Shown piece after piece: positions 48,422 to 59,222 of a DNA stretch of 64,000 nucleotides (position 1 is the first letter of the stretch; each line of letters starts with the position of its first letter). This stretch comes from Rhodoferax sp. (lineage in GTDB: Bacteria > Pseudomonadota > Gammaproteobacteria > Burkholderiales > Burkholderiaceae_C): positions 96,780 through 160,779 of the forward strand of contig NZ_JAQTXM010000008.1 in the NCBI RefSeq assembly GCF_028688795.1. Direction: 5' to 3'. The position numbers were made by a program, and so were the translations under genes. The notes below the pieces were generated by a model. It was not told where the DNA came from. It searched no databases and saw only the letters and a program-made list of their open reading frames with translations.

Positions 48422-49000
48422 ATGAAAAACTCATTGTGGCGCGAGCACATTCTGCCCTTTACCCTGATCCTGGCGCTACTGGCAGCGGCCACTTTCGCAG
48501 GTGACTACCTGCTGCATCGACTCAACCTGGTGTGGGTCGGGCGTTATCTGGGCATATCGGGCAGCCTGCTGATCATCGGCTCACTGATTTATTCACTGCG
48601 CAAACGCAAGTACATCACATCCGGCGACCCCAAAAACCTGCTGCGCATGCATGAATTCACGGCCTGGTTGGGGTCGGTGATGGTGTTGATTCATTCGGGC
48701 ATCCACTTCAACGCCATACTTCCCTGGTTGGCCACGTTTGCCATGTCGGTCAATGTGGTCAGTGGCATGGTGGGCAAGATTTTGCTGGCCCACGCGCGCC
48801 GCCATGTGCAAGGTGAACGTGAGCGCTTTCAATTGCGCGGCCTGTCCAAACCCGAGGTTGAGCAAAGCCTGTTTTGGGACGCGGTGATGCTGAATGCCAT
48901 GACGCAGTGGCGCAAGGTGCATATCCCGATTTTTGTGGTGTTTGCGGTGCTGGCGCTGGGCCATATCCTGAGTGTCTTTTTATTCTGGGGTTGGGTATGA
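48422..49000 (+). CDS. Cytochrome b-type membrane protein
   Basis: 192 residues with four or five spans. Histidines in MHEFTAWLG, HSGIHFN, HARRHVQ and KVHIPIF followed by GHI fit paired heme b ligands of the cytochrome b561/ferric reductase type; the heme is inferred from position only. It starts at the base after the preceding stop and overlaps the octaheme gene by 4 bp. Confidence 0.7.
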   Translation: MKNSLWREHILPFTLILALLAAATFAGDYLLHRLNLVWVGRYLGISGSLLIIGSLIYSLRKRKYITSGDPKNLLRMHEFTAWLGSVMVLIHSGIHFNAILPWLATFAMSVNVVSGMVGKILLAHARRHVQGERERFQLRGLSKPEVEQSLFWDAVMLNAMTQWRKVHIPIFVVFAVLALGHILSVFLFWGWV

Positions 49001-49740
49001 GCCGCGTCATCAAACTCCTGCTGGCCATCAACCTGATTGGGCTTGCCGTGCTGACCTTTGTTTACCCCAACCTGATGGTCGGGCCAGGCAAACTGATCGC
49101 TGGCCACAAACAGCTTGAAAGCGACTGTTTTGCCTGCCACACCGCGTTCACCGGCGCCAACTCACCCAAATGTGTGAGCTGTCACAAGCCGGCCGACATT
49201 GGCCGCCTGAGTTCCGCAGGTTTGCCCTTGAGCAAACCACAATCGTCCACGCCATTTCATCAAAAACTGATCAGTCAGGACTGTGTGGCCTGCCACAGCG
49301 ACCATGCCGGTGTCAGGCGCTATCAAATAAAGGGCAACTTCAACCACGCCTTGCTGGCAAAAGAAACCCTTGACCAATGTCAGGCGTGCCACAAGCCACC
49401 TACCGACACCTTGCACCAGCAAATCTCCGGCAACTGCCTGCAATGCCATACCCAGACCAAGTGGACGCCCGCCACGTTTGAGCACAACAAGTTCTTCGTG
49501 CTGGACAAAGACCACAACAGCAGCTGTGTGACTTGCCATGTGCGCAACGACTACAGCCGCTACACCTGCTACAGCTGCCACGAGCACACACCTGACAACA
49601 TCCGGCGTAAACACATTGAAGAAGGCATCAGTAAATTTGACAACTGCGTGGAATGCCACCGCAGCGCCGATGAAGACGACATCAGAGGCGGCCAAGAGAA
49701 AGGCGGGAAAGATCGCAAAGGCGACCGCGAGCGGGATTGA
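48997..49740 (+). CDS. Octaheme c-type cytochrome
   Basis: 247 residues from ATG 48997. An uncleaved-looking N-terminal span (VIKLLLAINLIGLAVLTFVY) anchors a periplasmic domain with eight CxxCH motifs: CFACH, CVSCH, CVACH, CQACH, CLQCH, CVTCH, CYSCH and CVECH. Additional histidines offer bis-His ligation. It resembles class III/multiheme electron carriers, not a known octaheme reductase: no Lys-ligated catalytic motif is obvious. Probably it passes electrons to a periplasmic or extracellular acceptor. The C-terminus is highly charged. Confidence 0.85.
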   Translation: MSRVIKLLLAINLIGLAVLTFVYPNLMVGPGKLIAGHKQLESDCFACHTAFTGANSPKCVSCHKPADIGRLSSAGLPLSKPQSSTPFHQKLISQDCVACHSDHAGVRRYQIKGNFNHALLAKETLDQCQACHKPPTDTLHQQISGNCLQCHTQTKWTPATFEHNKFFVLDKDHNSSCVTCHVRNDYSRYTCYSCHEHTPDNIRRKHIEEGISKFDNCVECHRSADEDDIRGGQEKGGKDRKGDRERD

Positions 49741-49812
49741 TCTGCGCCGTGTTCACGCCATCATCCGTTGGAAACCACCGTCAGTGACACCCATTTATCA
49801 AAAGGACTTCCT

Positions 49813-50103
49813 ATGAAATGCCCGACATGCACCACCCCAGACCTGTTAATGACAGAGCGCTCTGGCATTGAGATTGACTACTGCCCCCTGTGCCGAGGCG
49901 TTTGGCTGGACCGCGGTGAGCTGGACAAGATCATTGAGCGCAGCATGCGCGAGACAACCCAACCGACCCAAGCACCCGTGCCGCAAACGCCTATACGACC
50001 GGTGCCCCAGTACTACGACAACAGCCACGGCCATCACGGCAACCACCATGACAGCCACAGAAGCCATCAGAAAAAATCGATCTGGAAAGAGCTATTTGAC
50101 TGA
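49813..50103 (+). CDS. zf-TFIIB domain protein
   Basis: 96 residues from ATG 49813, behind AAAGGA. The zinc ribbon is MKCPTC and YCPLCRGVWLDRGELDK, the bacterial TFIIB-like zinc finger. It ends in a His-rich tail (NSHGHHGNHHDSHRSHQ) that could bind metal. Function is unknown. It is 72 bp after the octaheme cytochrome. Confidence 0.8.
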   Translation: MKCPTCTTPDLLMTERSGIEIDYCPLCRGVWLDRGELDKIIERSMRETTQPTQAPVPQTPIRPVPQYYDNSHGHHGNHHDSHRSHQKKSIWKELFD

Positions 50104-50122
50104 CACCCGTCATAGCCTTGCC

Positions 50123-50968
50123 TCAAGCACCCAAAAAATGCTTGCGGTAACGCGCAGGCAGGTCGTGGATGCGCATCAGCATCGGCAAATCTGCGGTGTT
50201 GAAATCCGGGTCCCAGGCCGGCGCCCCGAGCACCTTGGCACCCAGGCGTAAATAGCCCTTGATAAGCGCGGGCGGCTCCACGATCAGGCTGCCATCAAGC
50301 TGCTCCACTGGCAGTGGCAAGCGCGGGCGCACATGAAAATCAATCGGCGCCAGGTGGGTTGTTTTAAGCTGCTGCCAGATGCTGGCGGCCACATTGCCGC
50401 TGACCATGCCGTTGTGCAGCATTGGAATGCTGGCGCAACCAATCATGGTGTCAAGCTGGTTACGCACCATGAATTCACCCAAAGCGCCCCACAGCGCCAT
50501 GATGACGCCGCCGTGGCGGTGGTCCGGGTGCACACAGCTGCGACCCAACTCCACCATGCGCTCACGCAAGGTGCGCAAGCGGGTCAAATCAAATTCAGTG
50601 TCGCTATAGGTGCTGCCCACGCGTTTGGCCTGCGCAGGGGTGAGCACGCGGTAGGTGCCAATGACTTCTTGTGTGGCGGCATCGCGCACCAGCAAATGCT
50701 CGCAATAGTTGTCAAACAAATCAATGTCATGCCCAGCCAGCGGCGTCGTCAGACGCGCCCCCATCTCGTCGACAAACACGCGGTATCTCAGGCGCTGCGC
50801 TTCCAGAACTTCATCGCCGTGGCGTGCCCATGACACCGACAGTCCGCCGCGCTCCTGCTTGGCAACCGTAGAAATCGCATTAAGTGGACTGGTATCAGGT
50901 CGATGAAGTGACCCCCTGGGCATGGACACCGGGGACAAGGCAAAGGTGGGGTTGGGCAGATCTCTCAT
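50123..50968 (-). CDS. GNAT-fold acyltransferase, OlsB-like (ornithine lipid synthesis)
   Basis: 281 residues. EAQRLRYRVFVDEMGARLT and VELGRSCVHPDHRHGGVIMA are the OlsB/hemolysin-like N-acyltransferase signatures. OlsB transfers 3-hydroxyacyl from ACP to ornithine, giving lyso-ornithine lipid, which an OlsA acylates. The start ATG 50968 is behind AAGGAGT. A four-repeat Pho box lies 43 bp upstream. Ornithine lipid replacing phospholipid under phosphate starvation is known in other bacteria, so the site fits the function. Other GNAT functions are possible. Confidence 0.78.
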   Translation of the reverse strand: MRDLPNPTFALSPVSMPRGSLHRPDTSPLNAISTVAKQERGGLSVSWARHGDEVLEAQRLRYRVFVDEMGARLTTPLAGHDIDLFDNYCEHLLVRDAATQEVIGTYRVLTPAQAKRVGSTYSDTEFDLTRLRTLRERMVELGRSCVHPDHRHGGVIMALWGALGEFMVRNQLDTMIGCASIPMLHNGMVSGNVAASIWQQLKTTHLAPIDFHVRPRLPLPVEQLDGSLIVEPPALIKGYLRLGAKVLGAPAWDPDFNTADLPMLMRIHDLPARYRKHFLGA

Positions 50969-51010
50969 GTCGTACTCCTTGGTTGAACGACGTGATGATC
51001 TCTGTGGCCA

Positions 51011-51050
51011 GTGACAGCTTCATGGCGGTTTGATGGCAAAACTGTGACAA
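51011..51050 (-). promoter_or_regulatory. Extended Pho box upstream of the OlsB-like gene
   Basis: On the minus strand four 7-mers follow each other at exactly 11-bp period: TTGTCAC (51044-51050), TTGCCAT (51033-51039), CCGCCAT (51022-51028) and CTGTCAC (51011-51017). The two outer ones match the CTGTCAT half-site in 5-6 of 7 positions. A weak -10 GATCAT lies 10 bp downstream at 50995-51000. Confidence 0.7.
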
Positions 51051-51081
51051 GGGCACCACCAGCGCCCACCTCACTGCCCGA

Positions 51082-53499
<2,418 letters not shown>

Positions 53500-53523
53500 G
53501 GGTTCATTGTAGAAAGCCGCTTG

Positions 53524-54276
53524 ATGACAACACACCCGCTAAATCACCAACCCCACTCCTTTGCCGTGACCTGGCGAGTGACTGGTCTTTTGGCCGCACT
53601 GTTACTGGGCTCGCCCCTGGCGCACAGTCAATCTTCCTGCAGCAGCGACGGCCAGCCAGCGCCCACGGCACTGCTTGAGCGCTTCATCAACGCCAATTGC
53701 GAGTCCTGCTGGGTTGATCCCGCGACCCCGATAGCTGCGCCTGGCGTGCTGGCCATGGACTGGATCGTGCCGGGCTCGCAGGGTGAAGACGCGGCACTGG
53801 CGCCAGCCGCCAACAGCGACGCCTTGATGCGGCTGACAGAGTTGAACCATGCACCGCCCAAAACCCAGAGCAGCCAAATCACCACCGTGTCCGGTTTACC
53901 AGGCGCCACTCTGCGCGTGGCACATGGCCCGGCAGTAAGTGGTTATCTGGGCGCCTCCATTGAACTCACCCTGCCGCCAGGTGTTCAGGTGGCAACACCA
54001 TTGCAAGCCTGGTTGGTGATGGTGGAAACCTTGCCCCAAGCTTATGAAAACTCGCCAGTACCGAGAAATTTGGCAAGAAACGTGCTGCAGCCCTCATGGA
54101 AAATGCGTGACCCACTACAAAATACAGAGCAAATAAATTACAAGGAGCTACGGCCCATGAACATTCCCCAGGGCGCCAGGCCTGAACGCCTGCGCGTGGT
54201 GGGCTGGGTACAGGATGCCGTTGGCCGCGTGCTCTTGGCTGCAGAGTCTACCTGCCCGCCTGAAGATAAACAGTAG
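53524..54276 (+). CDS. Exported protein with a single Trx-like cysteine pair, unknown function
   Basis: 250 residues from ATG 53524. A signal peptide (VTGLLAALLLGSPLAHSQ) is followed by ALLERFINANCESCWVDPAT, which recalls the CxxC of thioredoxin-like DUF1223 proteins, but Cys-Glu-Ser-Cys-Trp is unusual. The rest is beta-rich. A degenerate dispersed repeat piece (54085-54150) falls inside. It is divergent from uvrD and closed by a terminator at 54307. Confidence 0.6.
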   Translation: MTTHPLNHQPHSFAVTWRVTGLLAALLLGSPLAHSQSSCSSDGQPAPTALLERFINANCESCWVDPATPIAAPGVLAMDWIVPGSQGEDAALAPAANSDALMRLTELNHAPPKTQSSQITTVSGLPGATLRVAHGPAVSGYLGASIELTLPPGVQVATPLQAWLVMVETLPQAYENSPVPRNLARNVLQPSWKMRDPLQNTEQINYKELRPMNIPQGARPERLRVVGWVQDAVGRVLLAAESTCPPEDKQ

Positions 54277-54306
54277 CCCCGGCGCATAACCTCGATAGAA
54301 TCAGAC

Positions 54307-54340
54307 ACCGGGCCCAAGCAATTGCAGCCCGGTTTTTTTT
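54307..54340 (+). terminator. Intrinsic terminator
   Basis: ACCGGGC (54307-54313) / GCCCGGT (54327-54333) followed by a run of eight T. It ends the exported-protein gene and separates it from guaC. Confidence 0.85.
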
Positions 54341-54475
54341 GCCTGTCTGTTTTTAACAGTACTTGGGCTGAATGACCGGCACGGCATTCCAAGCGCTCTC
54401 TTTCAACCCGACGCCACCCTGACCGCGCCACCTTCTGTGGCCCTTGATGGGGCGTCACGCAAGGAGCCTGATCCA

Positions 54476-55453
54476 ATGGAAATTTTTGATTACGACAACA
54501 TCCTTCTGCTGCCCCGCAAATGCCGCGTGGAGAGCCGATCCGAGTGCGATGCCAGTGTCGAACTGGGCCCGCGGCGCTTTCGCATCCCGGTGGTGCCTGC
54601 CAACATGAAGACCGTGGTGAGCGAGGCCACTTGTATCTGGCTGGCGCAAAACGGCTACTTTTACGTGATGCACCGGTTTGACCTGGACAACGTGGCCTTT
54701 GTGAAAAACATGAAGGCCCTTGGGCTGTATGCGTCAATCTCGCTGGGCGTCAAACAACCTGACTACGACACGATTGACCAATTTGTGACCCAGGGTCTGT
54801 CCCCCGAGTACATCACCATCGACATCGCGCACGGCCATGCGGACAGCGTGAAAAACATGATTGGTTACCTGCGCGAAAAAATTCCTGGCACCTTCATCAT
54901 TGCCGGCAATGTGGCCACGCCAGAGGCCGTGATCGACCTGGAAAACTGGGGCGCGGACGCCACCAAGGTGGGCATTGGCCCAGGCAAGGTCTGCATCACC
55001 AAGCTCAAAACGGGTTTTGGCACCGGTGGCTGGCAATTGAGCGCGGTGAAGTGGTGTGCGCGGGTGGCCACCAAACCCATCATTGCCGACGGCGGCATCC
55101 GCGACCACGGCGACATCGCCAAAAGCATTCGTTTTGGCGCCACCATGGTAATGATTGGCTCACTCTTTGCAGGCCTTGAGGAAAGCCCCGGCCAGACCGT
55201 GGAGGTGGACGGCAAGTTGTTCAAGGAATATTACGGCTCGGCCAGCGACTTCAACAAAGGCGAGTACAAGCATGTGGAGGGCAAACGCATTCTGGAGCCC
55301 ATCAAGGGCAAACTGGCCGACACCCTGATCGAGATGGAGCAGGACGTGCAAAGCTCCATCAGCTACTCAGGCGGCAAAAAGCTGATGGACATCCGCAAGG
55401 TGAATTACGTCACACTCGGCGGTGACAACGCCGGTGAACATTTGCTGATGTAG
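54476..55453 (+). CDS. guaC: GMP reductase
   Basis: 325 residues from ATG 54476 behind [26 protein letters not shown] starts the IMPDH/GMPR barrel, and [19 protein letters not shown] holds the catalytic Cys (near residue 180). It converts GMP to IMP with NADPH. No CBS domain is present, which distinguishes it from IMP dehydrogenase. Its last 358 bp are duplicated at 60689, across the island. Confidence 0.94.
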   Translation: MEIFDYDNILLLPRKCRVESRSECDASVELGPRRFRIPVVPANMKTVVSEATCIWLAQNGYFYVMHRFDLDNVAFVKNMKALGLYASISLGVKQPDYDTIDQFVTQGLSPEYITIDIAHGHADSVKNMIGYLREKIPGTFIIAGNVATPEAVIDLENWGADATKVGIGPGKVCITKLKTGFGTGGWQLSAVKWCARVATKPIIADGGIRDHGDIAKSIRFGATMVMIGSLFAGLEESPGQTVEVDGKLFKEYYGSASDFNKGEYKHVEGKRILEPIKGKLADTLIEMEQDVQSSISYSGGKKLMDIRKVNYVTLGGDNAGEHLLM

Positions 55454-55593
55454 ATGCACCCTGAATCGGTCTTGGCGTCGAAATCCCGTGGTCATTTAAG
55501 CCCTGATTTGTCGCTATAATTCAGAGCTTCGATAAACGTTCAAATCGTTGCGAATGGGAACTTAGCTCAGCTGGTAGAGCAGCGGACTCTTAA
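55096..55593. repeat. Left copy of the island-flanking direct repeat
   Basis: It matches 60689-61186 base for base with a constant offset of 5593 and no indel. I count roughly 17 substitutions in 498 bp, most of them synonymous in guaC. It covers the end of guaC, the spacer with the tRNA promoter and the first 38 bases of tRNA-Lys. Confidence 0.85.
55515..55520 (+). promoter_or_regulatory. -10 element of the truncated tRNA-Lys
   Basis: TATAAT identical to the -10 at 61108 of the intact tRNA-Lys. The duplicated spacer keeps its promoter, so the truncated copy may still be transcribed. Confidence 0.45.
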
Positions 55594-55616
55594 GACGCTA
55601 GAGTCCGTTCCCATTC
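55552..55616 (+). other. Truncated tRNA-Lys with an inverted-repeat tail (tRNA-like fold)
   Basis: The 5' part (55556-55593) is identical to tRNA-Lys up to the anticodon loop CTCTTAA. It then leaves tRNA sequence. GAATGGGAA (55552-55560) pairs with TTCCCATTC (55608-55616), CGGACTCT (55583-55590) with AGAGTCCG (55600-55607), and the D arm GCTC/GAGC is intact. The T arm and CCA end are missing, so it cannot be an ordinary tRNA. Confidence 0.6.
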
Positions 55617-55857
55617 TTTAACTGCACCGCTCTGTGCAGTCTCCTCCCGAACTCATTTCAGAACTACTTGCTGCATCACAACTCTTTGTGGTCGGGAATG
55701 TGATGAGTGCGTCGAGTAGTCTGGATAAGTTCCATTCGGAACCGAAGTGACTTTTTCATACCGACAAGAAACATTCACACCACACCGAAACAGGCATTTC
55801 ACCTCCACTTGAAGAGCAATGCTGCGAAGCTGCTTTAGCCTTTTCAAAACAACAACG
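55617..55857. other. Gene-free left edge of the island
   Basis: A perfect 7-bp hairpin ACTGCAC-CGCTCT-GTGCAGT lies at 55621-55640. No convincing ORF follows up to 55857. Confidence 0.35.
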
Positions 55858-57552
55858 TCAGATCCCAAGTACCTTAAGCAATGAATCGGTGAGTCCTTCT
55901 AATCCCCGACCAGTCAACCCTGTCTTTTTCCCATAATGGGGCATTTCCTCGTACACGTAGAACCCGTTCTCGCCTTTAAATGTGTCATTTAGCAGTTCTT
56001 GCTTGCCCAGGAAATAAGCACCAAAAGTTTCACAGCGACGCGTCGCATATGACAAATTCGCGCTGAAGCCGATCGTCGCTGCCTGGTTAATACTACGCCC
56101 GGAATCTGCCTTTTCTATGCGTACTCCACGACAGCCTTGTAATATCAAATCCACAGGGCCGTGGAACGCCAAATATCGCAACTGCAAGGTTAACCAAGCG
56201 TGTATGCTATTGAGTCGCCAATGCGACGTAATGCGAACTACCGTACCCCTTGGCTGTATTACGCCCACCAAGCTGTGCGGTTGCATTACTAATGCTGATC
56301 CCTTAGGAATCGACAAGATGCCAATTTCACTGAACGGATCGTTTGTTGCCGAGAGTACAAAGGTTGCAGGTGAATTGGTTCGGATACGTGTTAGCGCAAC
56401 CATATTCGATGCCAGGCTGGTAAGCGGATATCTCCAGTCAAGTAGCCATCGTGTGTCTTTCTCGCCTTGAATCGATGAACTCTGCAGAAACTCGGGATGT
56501 ATCAGTAGTTCTTGCTCACCATTCACCGTTATCGTTCGCGAGACTGAAGAATGACCTGCCTCCAGCACCAACCCTCCGGCAGAGTCAGGCAGCATGCAAA
56601 TCGGCGGACGACGTGATGCCAGCGGTGCCAACACGAAATAGAACAGTGCCTTGATCGCGAACGGGGTGAGGATGATTGAAAAGAGGATCAAGAACGCCGT
56701 AGGTGCGACCTCTTCAATCGGTTTCATTAGTTTTTCGAACCAGTTGTTTGCGAGGTGCAGATTCAGTTCATCGAGCCTAGTGCGAATTGGTTGCAAAATG
56801 ACATCGACCTGCTTCTTGTCTATTTTGAATGCTGGAAATTGCGCTAATGGCCGAGTGTTTAATACTATTGTGTTTAACTGTTGGTAAACTAAATCAGCTT
56901 CTTTGGTACGATTTAGATATATCGATTGTTGTTGCTCTAGCTCTCCGCGCTTAATGAATTCAGTTGATCCAATTGTGAATTTGGCCCATGGGTGAAGCTT
57001 ATCGAATGCATCTATTTCAGCCCCGATCTGCTGCCATCTCTGGTAGAACGTTTTATGAGCTTGATGCACCGCCGCAAGTTTTTCGCGGTTTTCACGGTCT
57101 GTGTTTTCTGCAACTAACCGCGACTTCAGGTCTAGCAGGTAAGAACGTTCAATTTCGAGAATGCGGATTTCTGTATCAACGCGCATCCCCTCCAATTGCG
57201 TCTGAACGATAGGCGTTCCCGCCAACAATTGCCCAAAGCGGCTGAACTGTTGCTTTTCCAATCGTTTGACGTTGATCTGCTGATCGACCTCCGAAACACG
57301 TTGCTGGAGCATCTGAAGTGAAGCATTCCGCATACCATTCCCTCGCTCTGTCGCAGCTTTAACCATGTCTGCGACCTTAGCGCTGATGCTTTGGTCCGAT
57401 TTAATAAGGAGGGCGAACTCTGCACGTAAAGACTGAAAGGTGTCCCATTCGGACAAAGCTACCTTGCCAACAATGAGTACTGAAAATATCAACAGCAAGG
57501 TAAGGAAGTGGTGGAGCATCCATCTGACAACAGTTCCGACAAGGTTTTTCAT
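55858..57552 (-). CDS. Membrane-anchored coiled-coil protein with a C-terminal beta domain
   Basis: 564 residues. Spans near residues 10-28 (WMLHHFLTLLLIFSVLIVGK) and 290-310 (TAFLILFSIILTPFAIKALF) bracket a long helical, coiled-coil region (EVDQQINVKRLEKQQFSRFG). The last 230 residues are beta-rich; SALVMQPHSLVGVIQPRGTV and GPVDLILQGCRGVRIEKAD recall AIM24/DUF124-like folds, by eye only. Function is unknown. It is island-borne, at the left end, transcribed toward guaC. Confidence 0.6.
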   Translation of the reverse strand: MKNLVGTVVRWMLHHFLTLLLIFSVLIVGKVALSEWDTFQSLRAEFALLIKSDQSISAKVADMVKAATERGNGMRNASLQMLQQRVSEVDQQINVKRLEKQQFSRFGQLLAGTPIVQTQLEGMRVDTEIRILEIERSYLLDLKSRLVAENTDRENREKLAAVHQAHKTFYQRWQQIGAEIDAFDKLHPWAKFTIGSTEFIKRGELEQQQSIYLNRTKEADLVYQQLNTIVLNTRPLAQFPAFKIDKKQVDVILQPIRTRLDELNLHLANNWFEKLMKPIEEVAPTAFLILFSIILTPFAIKALFYFVLAPLASRRPPICMLPDSAGGLVLEAGHSSVSRTITVNGEQELLIHPEFLQSSSIQGEKDTRWLLDWRYPLTSLASNMVALTRIRTNSPATFVLSATNDPFSEIGILSIPKGSALVMQPHSLVGVIQPRGTVVRITSHWRLNSIHAWLTLQLRYLAFHGPVDLILQGCRGVRIEKADSGRSINQAATIGFSANLSYATRRCETFGAYFLGKQELLNDTFKGENGFYVYEEMPHYGKKTGLTGRGLEGLTDSLLKVLGI

Positions 57553-57842
57553 TGAGTGGATTCATCTAAGTTTCCTGGGTTTTTTGAAAACAACTCAAAC
57601 CCAGAAGGACAAGTATCACATCTATTTTTTTTTGGGATAAATCGGCTACGTCACCTGCTCCTGTCCGTATATTTCTCAAAAAAAGTGACTAGCCCCACCT
57701 CCCTAAAATTGGGCACCATGGCCAGCCGGGTGCCCCTCCCGATGACCACCCCCATACCTCGCCCCAAAACGCACCACCTGGGGCCACCATGGGTCACCTC
57801 GGGACCGCTGCACACCACACTCCCGCCCCCAACCCCGACCAG
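57553..57842. other. C-rich, palindrome-containing spacer
   Basis: 57680-57842 is strongly C-rich on the plus strand, unlike the AT-rich surroundings, with an inverted repeat GGGCACC (57711-57717) / GGTGCCC (57729-57735). No ORF is convincing. It lies directly after the integrase stop and may be an old element end. Confidence 0.35.
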
Positions 57843-58310
57843 CTACGGTGCCACTGCCCCCGCCATCGCTGACTGCAACACGAAACTCACGCCTTGAGTC
57901 GCCGCCAGTAAATTGCTTGCCGACACCCTGATGTAGCGATCTGTCGTAACAGGACTGGCATGGGTAAGCAACTGCTGGATAACATTGATCGACGTGCCAG
58001 CGTTGGCCAGCGTGGTGGCAAAGGTCCTACGCAATCCATGCAGCTTAAACGTCGGCAAACCTGCTTTCTTGCGCAACACATCAAATGCCTTGTTAATGTT
58101 TTTGTACCGGTCGCCGGACTTGGGGTTGATCCACACGAATTCGCAATCGCCTTTGGTGGCGGCTTGACTCAAGATGGCCTGAGCCGCCAAGTCACCCATG
58201 GGGATGGTTTTCAGGCGACGGCTTTTGTTGTTGCTGGCGGGAATGCTGATGGTGCGATTTTCCATATTCAGGTCAGCGTGCCGTGGCGTCAGCTGAGATG
58301 ATGATCGTGG
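57843..58310 (-). pseudogene. Tyrosine recombinase, N-terminally truncated
   Basis: The frame is open from 58310 (stop TAA at 58311) to 57843. The catalytic C-terminal region is present: HGLRRTFATTLANAGTS (H-x-x-R), LLTHASPVTTDRYIRVS (His and the Tyr nucleophile). The first catalytic Arg box and the whole N-terminal core-binding domain are missing. ENRTISIPASNNKSRRLKTI is the usual beta strand before the catalytic core. It was probably the integrase of this island. Confidence 0.8.
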
Positions 58311-58599
58311 TTAGTACATGGTCAATGGTGAGGGACAGTAGGTGATGGCCAGCTATTCCTAAAGACAAAAAGACTTGATCAAGATCAATAAACATTCAAT
58401 GAGTTATCAATACCCCCCATTTGGGGGATATCCAATAGCCAATAACAGGTACAAACTCAACCTCTACTTTGTATCCTAAAAAAGGTTACGTCCTAAGTGT
58501 CACCGTTGATCGAAATGGTGGTCAAAAAAAGCATCAGATACCATCTGATTAATCAAATGCAATTTATGCAACTCCGGTTAGTATATTCTAAGGAAGATA
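58311..58599. other. Gene-free AT-rich spacer
   Basis: No ORF is convincing. A TATATT near 58581 and AAGGAAG before 58600 look like a promoter and ribosome-binding site for the lipoprotein gene. Confidence 0.35.
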
Positions 58600-59208
58600 A
58601 TGTTGAAAATTTTAGCTCTAAGCTTATTTAGTATCACAATGGTTGGCTGCGCACACAGAATTGATCCAGCTAGTGTAAGCAGTGTGAATGTATACACAAC
58701 TAGAGATGCGAAAATTCCAGGAAAATACAATTTGATAATTGATGATAATATAAAAAGCATCACTAAAGAAATAAAAATGTCAAGCCATGCCTGCAGTGCT
58801 CATACCTACCCGATGGCGGTTGGTGATCCGTTGACGCAATCAATTAGAAATGCCACCCGTTCGGCTTTTGAACAAGCTTCTGAAGTCAGCAACAGCGGCG
58901 CACCATTGGCGGATTTTTCAGGTTCTATTTTTTATCGCTTGGAAGATTTTCAAACAAGACTTAGTTGCAATCAAAGCTTTTGGGCAATAAATTGCACAGC
59001 AACAACTGAAATTGGCATGAATGTAGTCGTGAAAGATAATTCCGGAAAAGTTCTTGTTAATACTGCTGCAAATTCAAGTCGAAGCGCCGAGGGTGAAGCA
59101 GGGTCAATGTGTGACAAAGCAGGAAATTTGGCCGGAGAGTCTTTTACAAAGGCCACAAAAGAAGTATTAGAGAGACTACTGGAAAGAGTAAGTAATGCCA
59201 AACTCTAA
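58600..59208 (+). CDS. Putative outer-membrane lipoprotein
   Basis: 202 residues. The signal ends in a lipobox (LFSITMVGCAH) with the modified Cys at residue 17. The mature part is unlike any family I recognise; LEDFQTRLSCNQSFWAINCT suggests a disulfide. The codon use is much more AT-rich than the flanking chromosome. It starts 14 bp from AAGGAAG and is followed by the SHOCT gene after 14 bp. Confidence 0.65.
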   Translation: MLKILALSLFSITMVGCAHRIDPASVSSVNVYTTRDAKIPGKYNLIIDDNIKSITKEIKMSSHACSAHTYPMAVGDPLTQSIRNATRSAFEQASEVSNSGAPLADFSGSIFYRLEDFQTRLSCNQSFWAINCTATTEIGMNVVVKDNSGKVLVNTAANSSRSAEGEAGSMCDKAGNLAGESFTKATKEVLERLLERVSNAKL

Positions 59209-59222
59209 AATTAAGGTATAAA

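Noticed and set aside
57556..57897. 113-residue proline- and threonine-rich frame
   Set aside because: It crosses the C-rich patch and the end of the integrase remnant; composition follows base bias and there is no ribosome-binding site.
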